A DNA stretch of 7,288 bases from Clostridiaceae bacterium (GCA_003527145.1 DPSW01000220.1:9233-16520); one strand, 5' to 3'. Positions 1 through 5,970 are shown, counted from the first letter of the stretch. Made by a program: numbers and translations. The notes: generated from the sequence alone by a model not told the origin.

Positions 1-927
1 ACGGATATAACCACAGGTGGAGTGACAACGGTCATCGGATGCTTAGGTACAGACGGCATAACGAGGAATATGCTCTCCCTTCTGGCAAAGGCGAGAAGTC
101 TGGAGGAGGAAGGCATAACTGCTTTTATATATTCCGGTTCCTATCGGGTGCCTGTAGTCACTATTACAGGCGATATCGCAAAGGACATTATGGCAATAGA
201 TAAGGTCATTGGCGCCGGCGAAATTGCCATTTCCGATCATCGCTCCTCTCAACCGACTGTAGATGAGATTAAAAAGCTTGCAGCAGATGCCAGGGTTTCA
301 GGAATATTAGCTGGAAAAGCAGGAATAATAAACATTCATGTGGGTGATGGAAAAGGAATGATAAGTATTCTGAAAGATATTGTTGAGAGTACAGAAATAC
401 CTTATTCCCAATTCCTTCCAACTCATATGAATAGAAATTGCCGCCTGTTTGAAGAAGCGATTAAATACGCTAAATCAGGGGGAAATGTTGATTTTACAAC
501 CAGCTCGGATCCTTTATTTTGGGAAGGCGGAGAAATCAAAGCAAGCGAGGGCTTGAAGAAATGCTTTGAATCCGGTGTCCCCGAAGAAAGAATCACTTTA
601 TCCTCAGATGGTCAGGGAAGCCTTCCCATGTTTAATGAGAAAAAAGAATATATAGGACTTGGAGTCGGCAAGGTAACCTCCTTATACAGCGAAGTAAGAG
701 ACGCCGTAATGTTGGAAAACGTGCCGCTTGACAAGGCTTTGAAAACCATTACATCTAATCCGGCTTCAATTTTAAAGCTGAAAGGCAAGGGAAAAATACA
801 AGCAGGCTATGATGCCGATTTAGTTTTGCTGGATGAGGGTAATTTGACTATTGATACGGTAATAGCAAAAGGCCAAATAATGATATCCGCCAAAGAAATC
901 AAAGTATATGGAACTTTTGAAAAATAG
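1..927 (+). CDS. iadA: Isoaspartyl dipeptidase (beta-aspartyl peptidase), 5' end outside window
   Basis: This is a zinc amidohydrolase (peptidase family M38) that hydrolyses beta-aspartyl (isoaspartyl) dipeptides left by degradation of damaged proteins; it acts in the cytoplasm. The frame is open from base 1, so the in-frame GTG at 22 is internal. The 308 visible residues compare with about 390 in the family; the missing N-terminus should carry the HxH metal motif. Compared from memory with E. coli IadA (Tyr137, Arg169, His201, His230, Arg233, Asp285, Ser289), the visible equivalents are Tyr48 (GSYRVP), Arg81 (SDHRS), His113 (HVGD), His142 and Arg145 (PTHMNRN), Asp203 and Ser207 (SSDGQGS). 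The C-terminus has the usual GKGxIxxGYDADLVLL ending. The residue equivalent to the carbamylated Lys162 appears to be Glu74. The gene converges on the glutaredoxin operon, with a shared hairpin between them. Assignment is firm. Confidence 0.93.
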   Translation, partial: TDITTGGVTTVIGCLGTDGITRNMLSLLAKARSLEEEGITAFIYSGSYRVPVVTITGDIAKDIMAIDKVIGAGEIAISDHRSSQPTVDEIKKLAADARVSGILAGKAGIINIHVGDGKGMISILKDIVESTEIPYSQFLPTHMNRNCRLFEEAIKYAKSGGNVDFTTSSDPLFWEGGEIKASEGLKKCFESGVPEERITLSSDGQGSLPMFNEKKEYIGLGVGKVTSLYSEVRDAVMLENVPLDKALKTITSNPASILKLKGKGKIQAGYDADLVLLDEGNLTIDTVIAKGQIMISAKEIKVYGTFEK

Positions 928-936
928 ATTAGCCGA

Positions 937-975
937 TAAATAAATGGTATGGCTTTTAGCAATACCATTTATTTA
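937..975. terminator. Candidate bidirectional terminator hairpin
   Basis: There is a perfect 14-bp inverted repeat (937-950 and 962-975, TAAATAAATGGTAT and its complement). The 11-base loop can itself form a GCT/AGC mini-stem. It lies 9 bases after the iadA stop and 24 bases after the glutaredoxin stop, between two converging genes, so it probably ends both transcripts. The arm ends are T-rich when read in either direction, but there is no long separate T-tract and the stem is AT-rich, so strength is uncertain. Confidence 0.65.
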
Positions 976-999
976 GGGTTGGAAGCTTACTTGTGTAAT

Positions 1000-1233
1000 T
1001 TATGATCTTTTTAAAAGCATGTCTATTTTGGCTTGATCGAAGCCTATTACTATGTTTCCATCAATATCTATTACAGGCACTCCGCTTTGTCCTGATTTTC
1101 TGATCATTTCCATAGCACCCGATCTGTCGGCTGCCACATTGATGTCTTTGAATCTTACCTCTTTGAATTCTAAATAATCCTTAACTTTATGGCACCATGG
1201 ACATGTGGGAGTTGAGTATACTGTAACGCTCAT
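1000..1233 (-). CDS. Glutaredoxin-like protein, YruB type, CPWC active site
   Basis: This is a 77-residue thioredoxin-fold disulfide oxidoreductase of the glutaredoxin/NrdH group, close to the clostridial YruB-type proteins. It should exchange thiol-disulfide (or persulfide) groups in the cytoplasm. The redox motif CPWC is at residues 11-14 (TPTCPWCHK), the cis-proline motif GVPV at 51-54 and the GFD segment at 64-66, all at the expected spacing; the length is normal for the family. The ATG at 1233 is preceded by a near-perfect Shine-Dalgarno sequence (AGGAGGTGAT, 1237-1246). That start overlaps the stop of an upstream short ferredoxin-like ORF as ATGA, so the two are probably translated together. 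The operon is led by a promoter with a CsoR-like palindrome, which suggests regulation by metal or reactive sulfur. The partner reductase is not in the window. Confidence 0.9.
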   Translation of the reverse strand: MSVTVYSTPTCPWCHKVKDYLEFKEVRFKDINVAADRSGAMEMIRKSGQSGVPVIDIDGNIVIGFDQAKIDMLLKRS

Positions 1234-1367
1234 GAAATCACCTCCTCAAAATCTATCAATGCACCCGCAGGACATACCTTCACAGAAGGACAGGGATGAT
1301 TTTGCGGGCACCTTGCTTCATTAATAGTAATAGTCATAGGCATATATACATTTTTGTCATTATACAT
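1230..1367 (-). CDS. Very short ferredoxin-like ORF, probably truncated
   Basis: This short minus-strand ORF encodes 45 residues from the ATG at 1367, or 35 from the in-frame ATG at 1337 (1343 is a third option). It contains ARCPQNHPCPSVKVCPAGAL, which resembles the first half of small clostridial 4Fe-4S ferredoxins with a CPxNHxCP motif. It has only three cysteines (residues 10, 16 and 22 counted from 1337), and the usual second half with CxxCGxC is absent, so it cannot bind two normal clusters by itself. The ending EEVIS is encoded by the glutaredoxin ribosome site, and the TGA overlaps the glutaredoxin ATG (ATGA). Start choice is uncertain: the 1367 ATG has a G-rich TAGGGGG only 3 bases upstream, and 1337 has no visible ribosome site. 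It may be a real small protein, a leader peptide or a remnant of a longer ferredoxin gene. Confidence 0.6.
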   Translation of the reverse strand: MYNDKNVYMPMTITINEARCPQNHPCPSVKVCPAGALIDFEEVIS

Positions 1368-1386
1368 ATACCCCCTACAGGTATAT
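1366..1386. promoter_or_regulatory. Palindromic operator, CsoR/CstR-like
   Basis: Perfect 7-bp arms ATATACC (1366-1372) and GGTATAT (1380-1386) flank a 7-base spacer. With the adjoining C-run the core is ATACCCCCTACAGGTAT, which has the AT-arm plus G/C-tract shape of operators bound by the CsoR/CstR/FrmR family of copper and persulfide sensors. It overlaps the -10 box and predicted transcription start, as expected for repression. No CsoR-family gene is visible in the window, so the regulator is inferred. Confidence 0.5.
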
Positions 1387-1413
1387 CATAGCACAGTTTA
1401 TATCTCAAATCAA
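1385..1413 (-). promoter_or_regulatory. Sigma-A-type promoter of the ferredoxin-like/glutaredoxin operon
   Basis: Read on the minus strand, TTGATT (1408-1413) and TATGAT (1385-1390) are separated by exactly 17 bases. The -10 box is preceded by TGC, giving an extended -10. Predicted start of transcription is near 1378. A perfect TATAAT also lies farther down (on the minus strand just inside the ORF) but lacks a good -35. Confidence 0.6.
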
Positions 1414-1489
1414 TACCCCATGATATTATTTTATGAATTCTATATAAGCCTTATTTCTTTTAGGCTGTCAATAATATTTTATTTAGTTA
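1414..1489. other. Intergenic spacer between divergent promoters
   Basis: AT-rich DNA between the minus-strand glutaredoxin promoter and the plus-strand arsR promoter. I see no coding potential. It holds a weak AGCCT/AGGCT inverted repeat (1447-1451 and 1462-1466) and the left arm of the perfect 8-bp repeat that reaches the arsR -35 box. Confidence 0.6.
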
Positions 1490-1494
1490 TTGAC
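1467..1494. repeat. 8-bp perfect inverted repeat over the arsR -35 box
   Basis: GTCAATAA (1467-1474) and TTATTGAC (1487-1494) are exact inverse copies separated by 12 bases. The right arm overlaps the -35 hexamer TTGACC. It could be a second protein-binding site controlling the arsR-ABC operon; part of the symmetry may simply come from the -35 sequence. Confidence 0.4.
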
Positions 1495-1518
1495 CTAATC
1501 AAATGCCTGCGATATAAT
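1490..1518 (+). promoter_or_regulatory. Promoter of the arsR-ABC exporter operon
   Basis: TTGACC (1490-1495) and TATAAT (1513-1518) are separated by exactly 17 bases, close to the sigma-A consensus. Predicted transcription start is near 1525, about 36 bases before the arsR start codon. Confidence 0.8.
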
Positions 1519-1521
1519 CCA

Positions 1522-1539
1522 ATTAGGTAAACACCAAAT
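1522..1539. promoter_or_regulatory. Putative ArsR operator downstream of the -10 box
   Basis: ATTAGGTAAACACCAAAT is an imperfect 6-6-6 palindrome (ATTAGG/CCAAAT, 5 of 6 pairs). It starts 3 bases after TATAAT and covers the predicted transcription start. The second arsR promoter in this window has a related element at the same distance from its -10 box. A further half-site, ACCTAAT, lies at 1493-1499 and pairs with ATTAGGT at 1522-1528. Confidence 0.5.
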
Positions 1540-1560
1540 TAGATTCCGGAGGTATCCTAA

Positions 1561-1989
1561 ATGGATAGGACATCACCATTAAAAGCCATTGCCGATGAAA
1601 CGCGAATGAAGATTCTGACGCTGCTCTTGGAACATAATTGTTGCGTACGGGCATTGGCAAGGAACCTTGAGTTATCGGAAGCCACTATATCACAGCACTT
1701 GAAAATATTACGGGAAGCAGGATTGATTTCTGGCGAAAAGCACGGCTATTTTATGCACTATGATGTGAAACGCTCGGTATTGCGTGAGTTGGCCGAAGAG
1801 ATTATAGCGTTGGCGTCTATAGAGCGCGAAACCTGCACTCCGGAAAAAGGCAGGTGCCTTTCATCTGAACAAGAAAAATGCCATGTCAAAGGTGAATGCA
1901 TTGATGGCACCGAAAATCTTTGCCATGGCTCTATTCCTGATGATAAGGAGGACATGCATCATGGACATTGTAAATGTCACAAACCTTAA
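1561..1989 (+). CDS. ArsR/SmtB-family repressor with Cys/His-rich tail
   Basis: A 142-residue winged-helix transcription factor of the ArsR/SmtB family, probably a ligand-relieved repressor of its own operon. Residues 5-70 form the DNA-binding domain: ADETRMKIL, then the recognition helix region LSEATISQHLKILREAGLI and the wing GEKHGYFMHYDV. Adjacent Cys27-Cys28 (HNCCVRAL) lie where ArsR proteins carry their CVC metalloid motif, although the spacing differs. The tail (92-142) is rich in possible metal ligands: Cys92, 99, 107, 113, 121, 137, 139 and several His, ending HHGHCKCHKP. The ATG has a good ribosome site (GGAGGT, 7 bases away). The last 29 coding bases overlap the ABC ATPase start. 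The likely signal is a soft metal, metalloid or thiol stress, but the ligand cannot be named from sequence. Confidence 0.9.
   Translation: MDRTSPLKAIADETRMKILTLLLEHNCCVRALARNLELSEATISQHLKILREAGLISGEKHGYFMHYDVKRSVLRELAEEIIALASIERETCTPEKGRCLSSEQEKCHVKGECIDGTENLCHGSIPDDKEDMHHGHCKCHKP
1945..1951 (+). promoter_or_regulatory. Ribosome binding site of the ABC ATPase, inside arsR
   Basis: AAGGAGG lies 9 bases before the ATG at 1961. It fixes this ATG as the ATPase start rather than the upstream in-frame ATG at 1883, which has no such site and would add 26 residues unlike an ABC N-terminus. Confidence 0.8.
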
Positions 1990-2932
1990 AAAGACTTATG
2001 GAGATTTTGCAGCAGTAAATGGAGTGGATTTTTCTATAGGCCAAGGCGAGATATTCGGATTTTTAGGCCCGAACGGTGCGGGCAAAACGTCAACCATCAA
2101 TATGATGATCGGTCTGGCGAAGCCGACTGAGGGCACCATAATTATAAAAGGAATCGATGTAAGAAAGCAGGTGAAAAAAGCACAATCCATCATGGGAATT
2201 GTGCCGGATGAAAGCAATCTGTATGATGAACTGGACGGCTTTGAAAATCTTTGTTTTTGTGCTTCCCTATATGGTATGAGAAAAGAAGAGCGGGAGTCTA
2301 AAGCAAAACAACTTTTAGATGAGTTTCGTTTAACCGAAGCGGGCAAGCGCCCTTTTAAAGCATACTCAAAAGGTATGCGACGCAAGCTGGTCATTGCAGC
2401 AGGCATCATTCATTCGCCTCAAATCTTATTTCTTGATGAGCCGACAACTGGCATTGATATTGAAAGCGCACGACAAATACGTGAGTTGATCGTTGAATTG
2501 AAGAATCAAGGTACTACGGTTTTTATCACCACGCACTATATAGAAGACGCGGAGCGTATTTGTGACCGCATCGCATTTATAGTATCAGGCAAGATAATAG
2601 CTATAGGCAGCATACCCGAATTGATGGAAAGCATATCCCACGGTTATATGATACGGCTTTCGGCAGAAGAAAGCATCATGAAATATGCAGCTGATTTGCA
2701 AGCTCGTTTTGAAGGTTGCAACATCAAGGCAAGTCAAAATAATTCGCTCGTGTTGGCATCGCAAAATAGGATACCCTTGCTCCCCGTGATACAATATTTT
2801 GATGAAAAGGGAGTTTCAATTTACGAAGCAAGGCAATTGAGCCCTACGCTGGAAGATGTATTTGTAAAAGTCACTGGGATTGAGGCAGAGAAGTTGGAAA
2901 AGGAGAAGGAAAAAGGAGTTGCTGGCAAATGA
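1961..2932 (+). CDS. ABC-2 type transporter ATP-binding protein
   Basis: A 323-residue cytoplasmic ATPase that powers export through the permease encoded next to it. Motifs are in order: Walker A GPNGAGKT (36-43), a Q-loop region IVPDESNLYDEL (Asp83 where Gln is usual), signature YSKGM (135-139), Walker B ILFLDEP with Asp159 and Glu160, D-loop region GIDIES, and switch His192 (TTHYIEDAERICDR). The C-terminal extension ends in LSPTLEDVFVKVTG, typical of drug or antibiotic exporter ATPases (CcmA/DrrA-like). The start is set by the AAGGAGG at 1945. The gene overlaps arsR by 29 bases and the permease start by 4 (ATGA), indicating tight translational coupling and control by the ArsR protein. The substrate is unknown; the Cys/His-rich repressor suggests metal-linked or toxic compound efflux. 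Confidence 0.93.
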   Translation: MDIVNVTNLKKTYGDFAAVNGVDFSIGQGEIFGFLGPNGAGKTSTINMMIGLAKPTEGTIIIKGIDVRKQVKKAQSIMGIVPDESNLYDELDGFENLCFCASLYGMRKEERESKAKQLLDEFRLTEAGKRPFKAYSKGMRRKLVIAAGIIHSPQILFLDEPTTGIDIESARQIRELIVELKNQGTTVFITTHYIEDAERICDRIAFIVSGKIIAIGSIPELMESISHGYMIRLSAEESIMKYAADLQARFEGCNIKASQNNSLVLASQNRIPLLPVIQYFDEKGVSIYEARQLSPTLEDVFVKVTGIEAEKLEKEKEKGVAGK

Positions 2933-3660
2933 AAAGCTGGATTGCATTTTGGAGCATCTTAAAAAAGGACATTCAAAATTACTATCTGAAACCGCCTAAT
3001 ATAAGCTGGGGCATTATTTTCCCTTTATCGTGGACCCTTATGCAATTTATCCGCTCAGGCAGCTTGAATATCATAGAGTTTTTGCCTGGCTTAATGTCCA
3101 TGAGCATACTGTTCGGAACCACATCCATGCTTGCCGTGACCATCACCTTTGAACGCAAAGGACGCTCTTTCGAACGCCTTTTGTTGGCTCCCATCAGTCT
3201 GAATACGATGGTGCTGGCGAAAATTACAGGGGCTGTGCTTTTCGGAATTTTAAATGCTTTTATTCCCGCCGCGGTCGCAGCTTTTTTTGCTGATCTCACC
3301 GGAGTAAACTGGGGCGTCGTTCTTCTGGCTGTATGTTTAATCTCCATAACTTCAACGCTGCTCGGCTTGCTAATTGCAGTTTCTGCAAAAGAGGTATTCG
3401 AGGCACAGACCTTTTCAAACTTTTTCCGTTTTCCAATGCTTTTTCTTTGCGGTTTATTTATTCCAATTCATGAGTTGCCTGCATTTTTCAGGCTTCTTTC
3501 ATACTGCTTGCCGCTCACCTATGGTACAGATATTCTAAACGGTGCAATCGCTCAAACAAATACCATGCCATCATTGTTATGTATTCCTGTTCTTTTAGCC
3601 TTTGCAGTATTCCTATTTGTAATTTGCCGGTACAATATTAACCGCAAATGGATTTTATAA
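2929..3660 (+). CDS. ABC-2 type transporter permease
   Basis: A 243-residue integral membrane subunit of an ABC-2 family exporter, partner of the ATPase just upstream. Hydrophobic stretches at about 26-42, 54-73, 100-121, 128-152, 165-181 and 215-234 fit the usual six membrane helices. The motif TFERKGRSFERLLLAPIS (73-90) after the second helix and FRFPMLFLCGLFIPIHELP (166-184) are hallmarks of the family. Length is normal for a single-domain permease, which would work as a homodimer with two ATPase subunits. The start codon overlaps the ATPase stop as ATGA, with GGAG about 11 bases upstream. It is the last gene of the arsR operon. The transported compound cannot be inferred. Confidence 0.92.
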   Translation: MKSWIAFWSILKKDIQNYYLKPPNISWGIIFPLSWTLMQFIRSGSLNIIEFLPGLMSMSILFGTTSMLAVTITFERKGRSFERLLLAPISLNTMVLAKITGAVLFGILNAFIPAAVAAFFADLTGVNWGVVLLAVCLISITSTLLGLLIAVSAKEVFEAQTFSNFFRFPMLFLCGLFIPIHELPAFFRLLSYCLPLTYGTDILNGAIAQTNTMPSLLCIPVLLAFAVFLFVICRYNINRKWIL

Positions 3661-3772
3661 AAAATATACGATATTTGCAAATCCAATTTATATGGGCTAA
3701 ATTATTCTCTTGGTTTTTCATTAAAATTAACTTCTTTTTGTTGCTATAGCGACTTAAACAACTCCATTACTT
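3661..3772. other. Intergenic region between converging genes
   Basis: Both flanking genes end here. Only weak AT hairpins are visible: AAATAT/ATATTT (3662-3676) and AATTTA/TAAATT (3685-3703), the second followed by a T-rich stretch on the plus strand (about 3704-3742) that may help terminate the ABC operon. No GC-rich terminator was found. Confidence 0.4.
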
Positions 3773-4792
3773 CTAAAGTCCTCTCTCATATTGATATGGC
3801 CACGGAATTTCCTCTCTCAGCTCCTTGGCTGAGTTGAGCGGAAAATATGGATTTCTCAGCAGCTCCCGACCCATGAAGACCATATCCGCCCTTTCATTTT
3901 GCACTATCTCCTCTGCCATTGCAGCTTCAGTTATCAATCCGCCCGCTATAACACATAATCCGGTTATTCTCTTTATGGTTTCTGCGAATTTTATCTGATA
4001 TCCCGGATAAACCTTCATCTTCACAGGCACCACTGCTCCGGAGCTTACATGAACAATATCAACGCCTTCCGACTTAACCATGTTAATTATTCCCGCCAGA
4101 TCAGTGTCGTGATTTCCTCCTTCAGCATAATCCTCCGCAGACACCCTCACAGCCAGAGGCTTTGATGACGGCCATACCGTTCTTACTGCCTGTATGATTT
4201 CCTTAAGGAATCTTGCCCTGTTCTCAAGGCTTCCTCCATATTCGTCGGTTCTGCGATTCGATAAAGGTGACAGGAATTGGTTTATCAAATACCCATGGGC
4301 TCCATGAATTTCTATCAAATCAAACCCTGCTTTATAAGCCCTGGATGCAGCTTCCTTGAATAAATCCACAGTCTCCCTTATATCTTCTTTGGTCATCTCA
4401 ACAGGCGTCTTGTAGCTTTCATCAAAGGCTATGGAGCTTGGTGCTATGATCACATCCTCATCAGCTCCGCATTTTCTCCCTGCGTGATTTATCTGTATAC
4501 CAATTTTAGCTCCATGCTTTTTTACTTCCTCCACTATTTTGCTCAAGCCTTCGATCTGGGAATCATTCCAAAGTCCAAGGTCCCTGTCTGATAATCTCCC
4601 TCTTGGCTCAACCGCTGTTGCTTCAATGATTACTAATCCTACGCCCCCTATGGACCTGGTGGAATAATGGATAAAATGCCATGAATTTGCCTTGCCCTCG
4701 CTGTCTGAGCTATACATGCACATTGGGGGCATGACAATTCTGTTTCTCGACTCTAGATCCTTAATCTTTACGCTTGAAAAAAGCTTTGGCAT
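3773..4792 (-). CDS. Old yellow enzyme, YqjM-type NAD(P)H-flavin ene-reductase
   Basis: A 339-residue FMN-containing TIM-barrel oxidoreductase that reduces activated C=C bonds of unsaturated carbonyl (and nitro) compounds with NAD(P)H. Family marks: Cys25 and Tyr27 in MPPMCMYSS (the YqjM-type flavin-tuning cysteine), the substrate-binding pair His163/His166 in IEIHGAHGYLINQFLSP, the SNRRTDEYGGSLENRARF segment (178-195), and MGRELLRNPYFPL (307-319). The ending PYQYERGL matches the YqjM C-terminus, where an Arg reaches into the neighbouring subunit. The ATG at 4792 is chosen because AAAGGAGA (4802-4809) lies 9 bases upstream; a TTG at 4801 is too close to that site. It follows the nitrilase gene by 24 bases, so they are probably one transcript. 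No [4Fe-4S] extension as in 2,4-dienoyl-CoA reductases is present. Natural substrate unknown. Confidence 0.93.
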   Translation of the reverse strand: MPKLFSSVKIKDLESRNRIVMPPMCMYSSDSEGKANSWHFIHYSTRSIGGVGLVIIEATAVEPRGRLSDRDLGLWNDSQIEGLSKIVEEVKKHGAKIGIQINHAGRKCGADEDVIIAPSSIAFDESYKTPVEMTKEDIRETVDLFKEAASRAYKAGFDLIEIHGAHGYLINQFLSPLSNRRTDEYGGSLENRARFLKEIIQAVRTVWPSSKPLAVRVSAEDYAEGGNHDTDLAGIINMVKSEGVDIVHVSSGAVVPVKMKVYPGYQIKFAETIKRITGLCVIAGGLITEAAMAEEIVQNERADMVFMGRELLRNPYFPLNSAKELREEIPWPYQYERGL

Positions 4793-4801
4793 AAGCAACA
4801 A

Positions 4802-4809
4802 TCTCCTTT
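4802..4809 (-). promoter_or_regulatory. Ribosome binding site that sets the ene-reductase start
   Basis: AAAGGAGA on the minus strand lies 9 bases before the ATG at 4792, but directly abuts the alternative TTG at 4801, so the downstream ATG is preferred. Confidence 0.75.
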
Positions 4810-4816
4810 CATTTCT

Positions 4817-5641
4817 CTATTTTTTACATACCTCATATATGTCATTCCTGAGATGTTTTAACAAGGGCAGCTCTTTTCTAACCTTTTGAACCATATCCAA
4901 ATCCAGCTCACCATAGAGGATGTATTCTTTTTCATCTGCTTCCTTTATTATAGCTCCCCATGGATTTGCAATACATGAATGTCCGTAAGCATGGTAAGTA
5001 AAATCTAAGTTTCTCGAGGAAGATGCTGCAATAAAATATACCTGGTTATCAAGTGCTCTGGTCCTGACTGTTATCTCCCAATGAGCAGGGCCTGTGGTCA
5101 TGTTAAAGGCGGCAGGTATTACTATTATTTCGGCTCCTGCTTTGCACATAAGCCTTATCAGCTCCGGGAACCGCATATCATAGCATATGGCCACGCCTAC
5201 TTTGCAATACTCGGTATCAAATACGGTTGCTTCCTGCCCGTACCCTAAAACATCCGATTCCTTGAATCTTACTCCGCCTTCAACATCAATATCAAACAGA
5301 TGCATCTTCCGATGCTTTCCTATAAGCTTCCCTTCCTTGTCAAATGAATATGAAGTATTATATATGGCATCTCCATCCTTCTCCGGTATTGAGCCTCCAA
5401 TTATGCATACTCCCAGTTCCTTTGCCAGATGGGACAGCATATCTGAAGTATCTCCCGGATAAGCTTCTGCAAATACAGGAAAATACTTAGTGTCATAAGG
5501 GCAGTTGAACATTTCAGGCAAAATCACAATATTGCTGCCACATCCTGCTGCTTCTCTTATCATATTTTCTGCCTTTTGAAGGTTTATATTCTTGTCTAAT
5601 TCAACCTGCATCTGGCATATGCCTACTTTTACATTTCTCAT
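4817..5641 (-). CDS. Carbon-nitrogen hydrolase, NIT2-like omega-amidase
   Basis: A 274-residue nitrilase-superfamily enzyme. The closest known pattern is omega-amidase (NIT2), which hydrolyses alpha-ketoglutaramate and alpha-ketosuccinamate to the keto acids and ammonia. The catalytic triad is visible: Glu43 (ILPEMFNCPYD), Lys112 (GKHRKMHLFDIDV) and Cys153 (AICYDMRFPEL). The stretch HLFDIDVEGGVRFKESDVL is typical of the NIT2 group, and the additional Glu128 matches the conserved second Glu. Length is normal. A strong ribosome site AAAGGAGGT lies 5 bases before the ATG at 5641. It sits 48 bases after the DUF2164 gene and 24 before the ene-reductase gene. No aminotransferase is adjacent to support the glutamine transaminase-omega-amidase route, so the exact substrate is an inference; other amides are possible. 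Confidence 0.9.
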   Translation of the reverse strand: MRNVKVGICQMQVELDKNINLQKAENMIREAAGCGSNIVILPEMFNCPYDTKYFPVFAEAYPGDTSDMLSHLAKELGVCIIGGSIPEKDGDAIYNTSYSFDKEGKLIGKHRKMHLFDIDVEGGVRFKESDVLGYGQEATVFDTEYCKVGVAICYDMRFPELIRLMCKAGAEIIVIPAAFNMTTGPAHWEITVRTRALDNQVYFIAASSSRNLDFTYHAYGHSCIANPWGAIIKEADEKEYILYGELDLDMVQKVRKELPLLKHLRNDIYEVCKK

Positions 5642-5678
5642 AGAATACCTCCTTTATGCTGTGCTTGTAATAAAAAAA

Positions 5679-5684
5679 ATTATA
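5679..5684 (-). promoter_or_regulatory. Possible -10 box before the omega-amidase gene
   Basis: TATAAT on the minus strand, about 38 bases before the ATG at 5641. No convincing -35 hexamer is found at 16-18 bases, so this may be chance in AT-rich DNA. Confidence 0.25.
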
Positions 5685-5689
5685 GATTG

Positions 5690-5920
5690 CTAGTACTTTT
5701 GAATTTCCAGTAAGTCTTCAATTCTTTCTGTAAAATATTTATATGAATCATAGACACCCTGATTATAAAATTCCGGGGCTAATTTATCTGTAAAGAAATC
5801 TAATATCATCGTCGAAGCCAAATCACCTAAATCCTCTCCCCTCTCTTTCAGAAAGTAGTTCTTGATCAAGGATATCATGTGATCCCTTTTCTCTTTGCTT
5901 AACTCTATTTTCTTACTCAT
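5690..5920 (-). CDS. DUF2164 family small protein
   Basis: A 76-residue soluble protein that matches the DUF2164 pattern: an N-terminal IELSKEKRDHMISLIKNYF, then ERGEDLGDLASTMILDFFTDKLAPEFYNQGVYD, and a closing amphipathic helix (YFTERIEDLLEI). The family has no established function known to me. It is mostly helical, without signal peptide, membrane segment or cysteines. The ATG at 5920 follows a very strong GGAGGGGG ribosome site. It is the first gene after the hairpin at 5971-6017 and lies 48 bases upstream of the omega-amidase gene in the same direction. A TATAAT in each flanking gap leaves open whether it is co-transcribed with its neighbours. Confidence 0.88.
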   Translation of the reverse strand: MSKKIELSKEKRDHMISLIKNYFLKERGEDLGDLASTMILDFFTDKLAPEFYNQGVYDSYKYFTERIEDLLEIQKY

Positions 5921-5940
5921 GCTCCCCCTCCTTACATAAC

Positions 5941-5946
5941 ATTATA
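5941..5946 (-). promoter_or_regulatory. Possible -10 box of the DUF2164-amidase-ene-reductase operon
   Basis: TATAAT on the minus strand, 20 bases before the ATG at 5920 and downstream of the hairpin that closes the previous operon. Its position is right for a promoter, but no good -35 hexamer is present. Confidence 0.35.
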
Positions 5947-5970
5947 CAATATATAAATTTATCAGAGTTT

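Noticed and set aside
1883..1960. N-terminal extension of the ABC ATPase from the ATG at 1883
   Set aside because: It lies wholly inside arsR, has no ribosome site and does not look like an ABC N-terminus; the ATG at 1961 has AAGGAGG 9 bases upstream.
1996..2409. Long minus-strand reading frame opposite the ABC ATPase gene
   Set aside because: It is a shadow of the well-supported ATPase frame, with no ribosome site and no recognisable domain.
3740..3753. GTTGCTATAGCGAC palindrome as a terminator
   Set aside because: It has no room for a loop beyond the central bases, and the T-run lies on the wrong side for the plus-strand transcript; the minus strand gives A residues after it.
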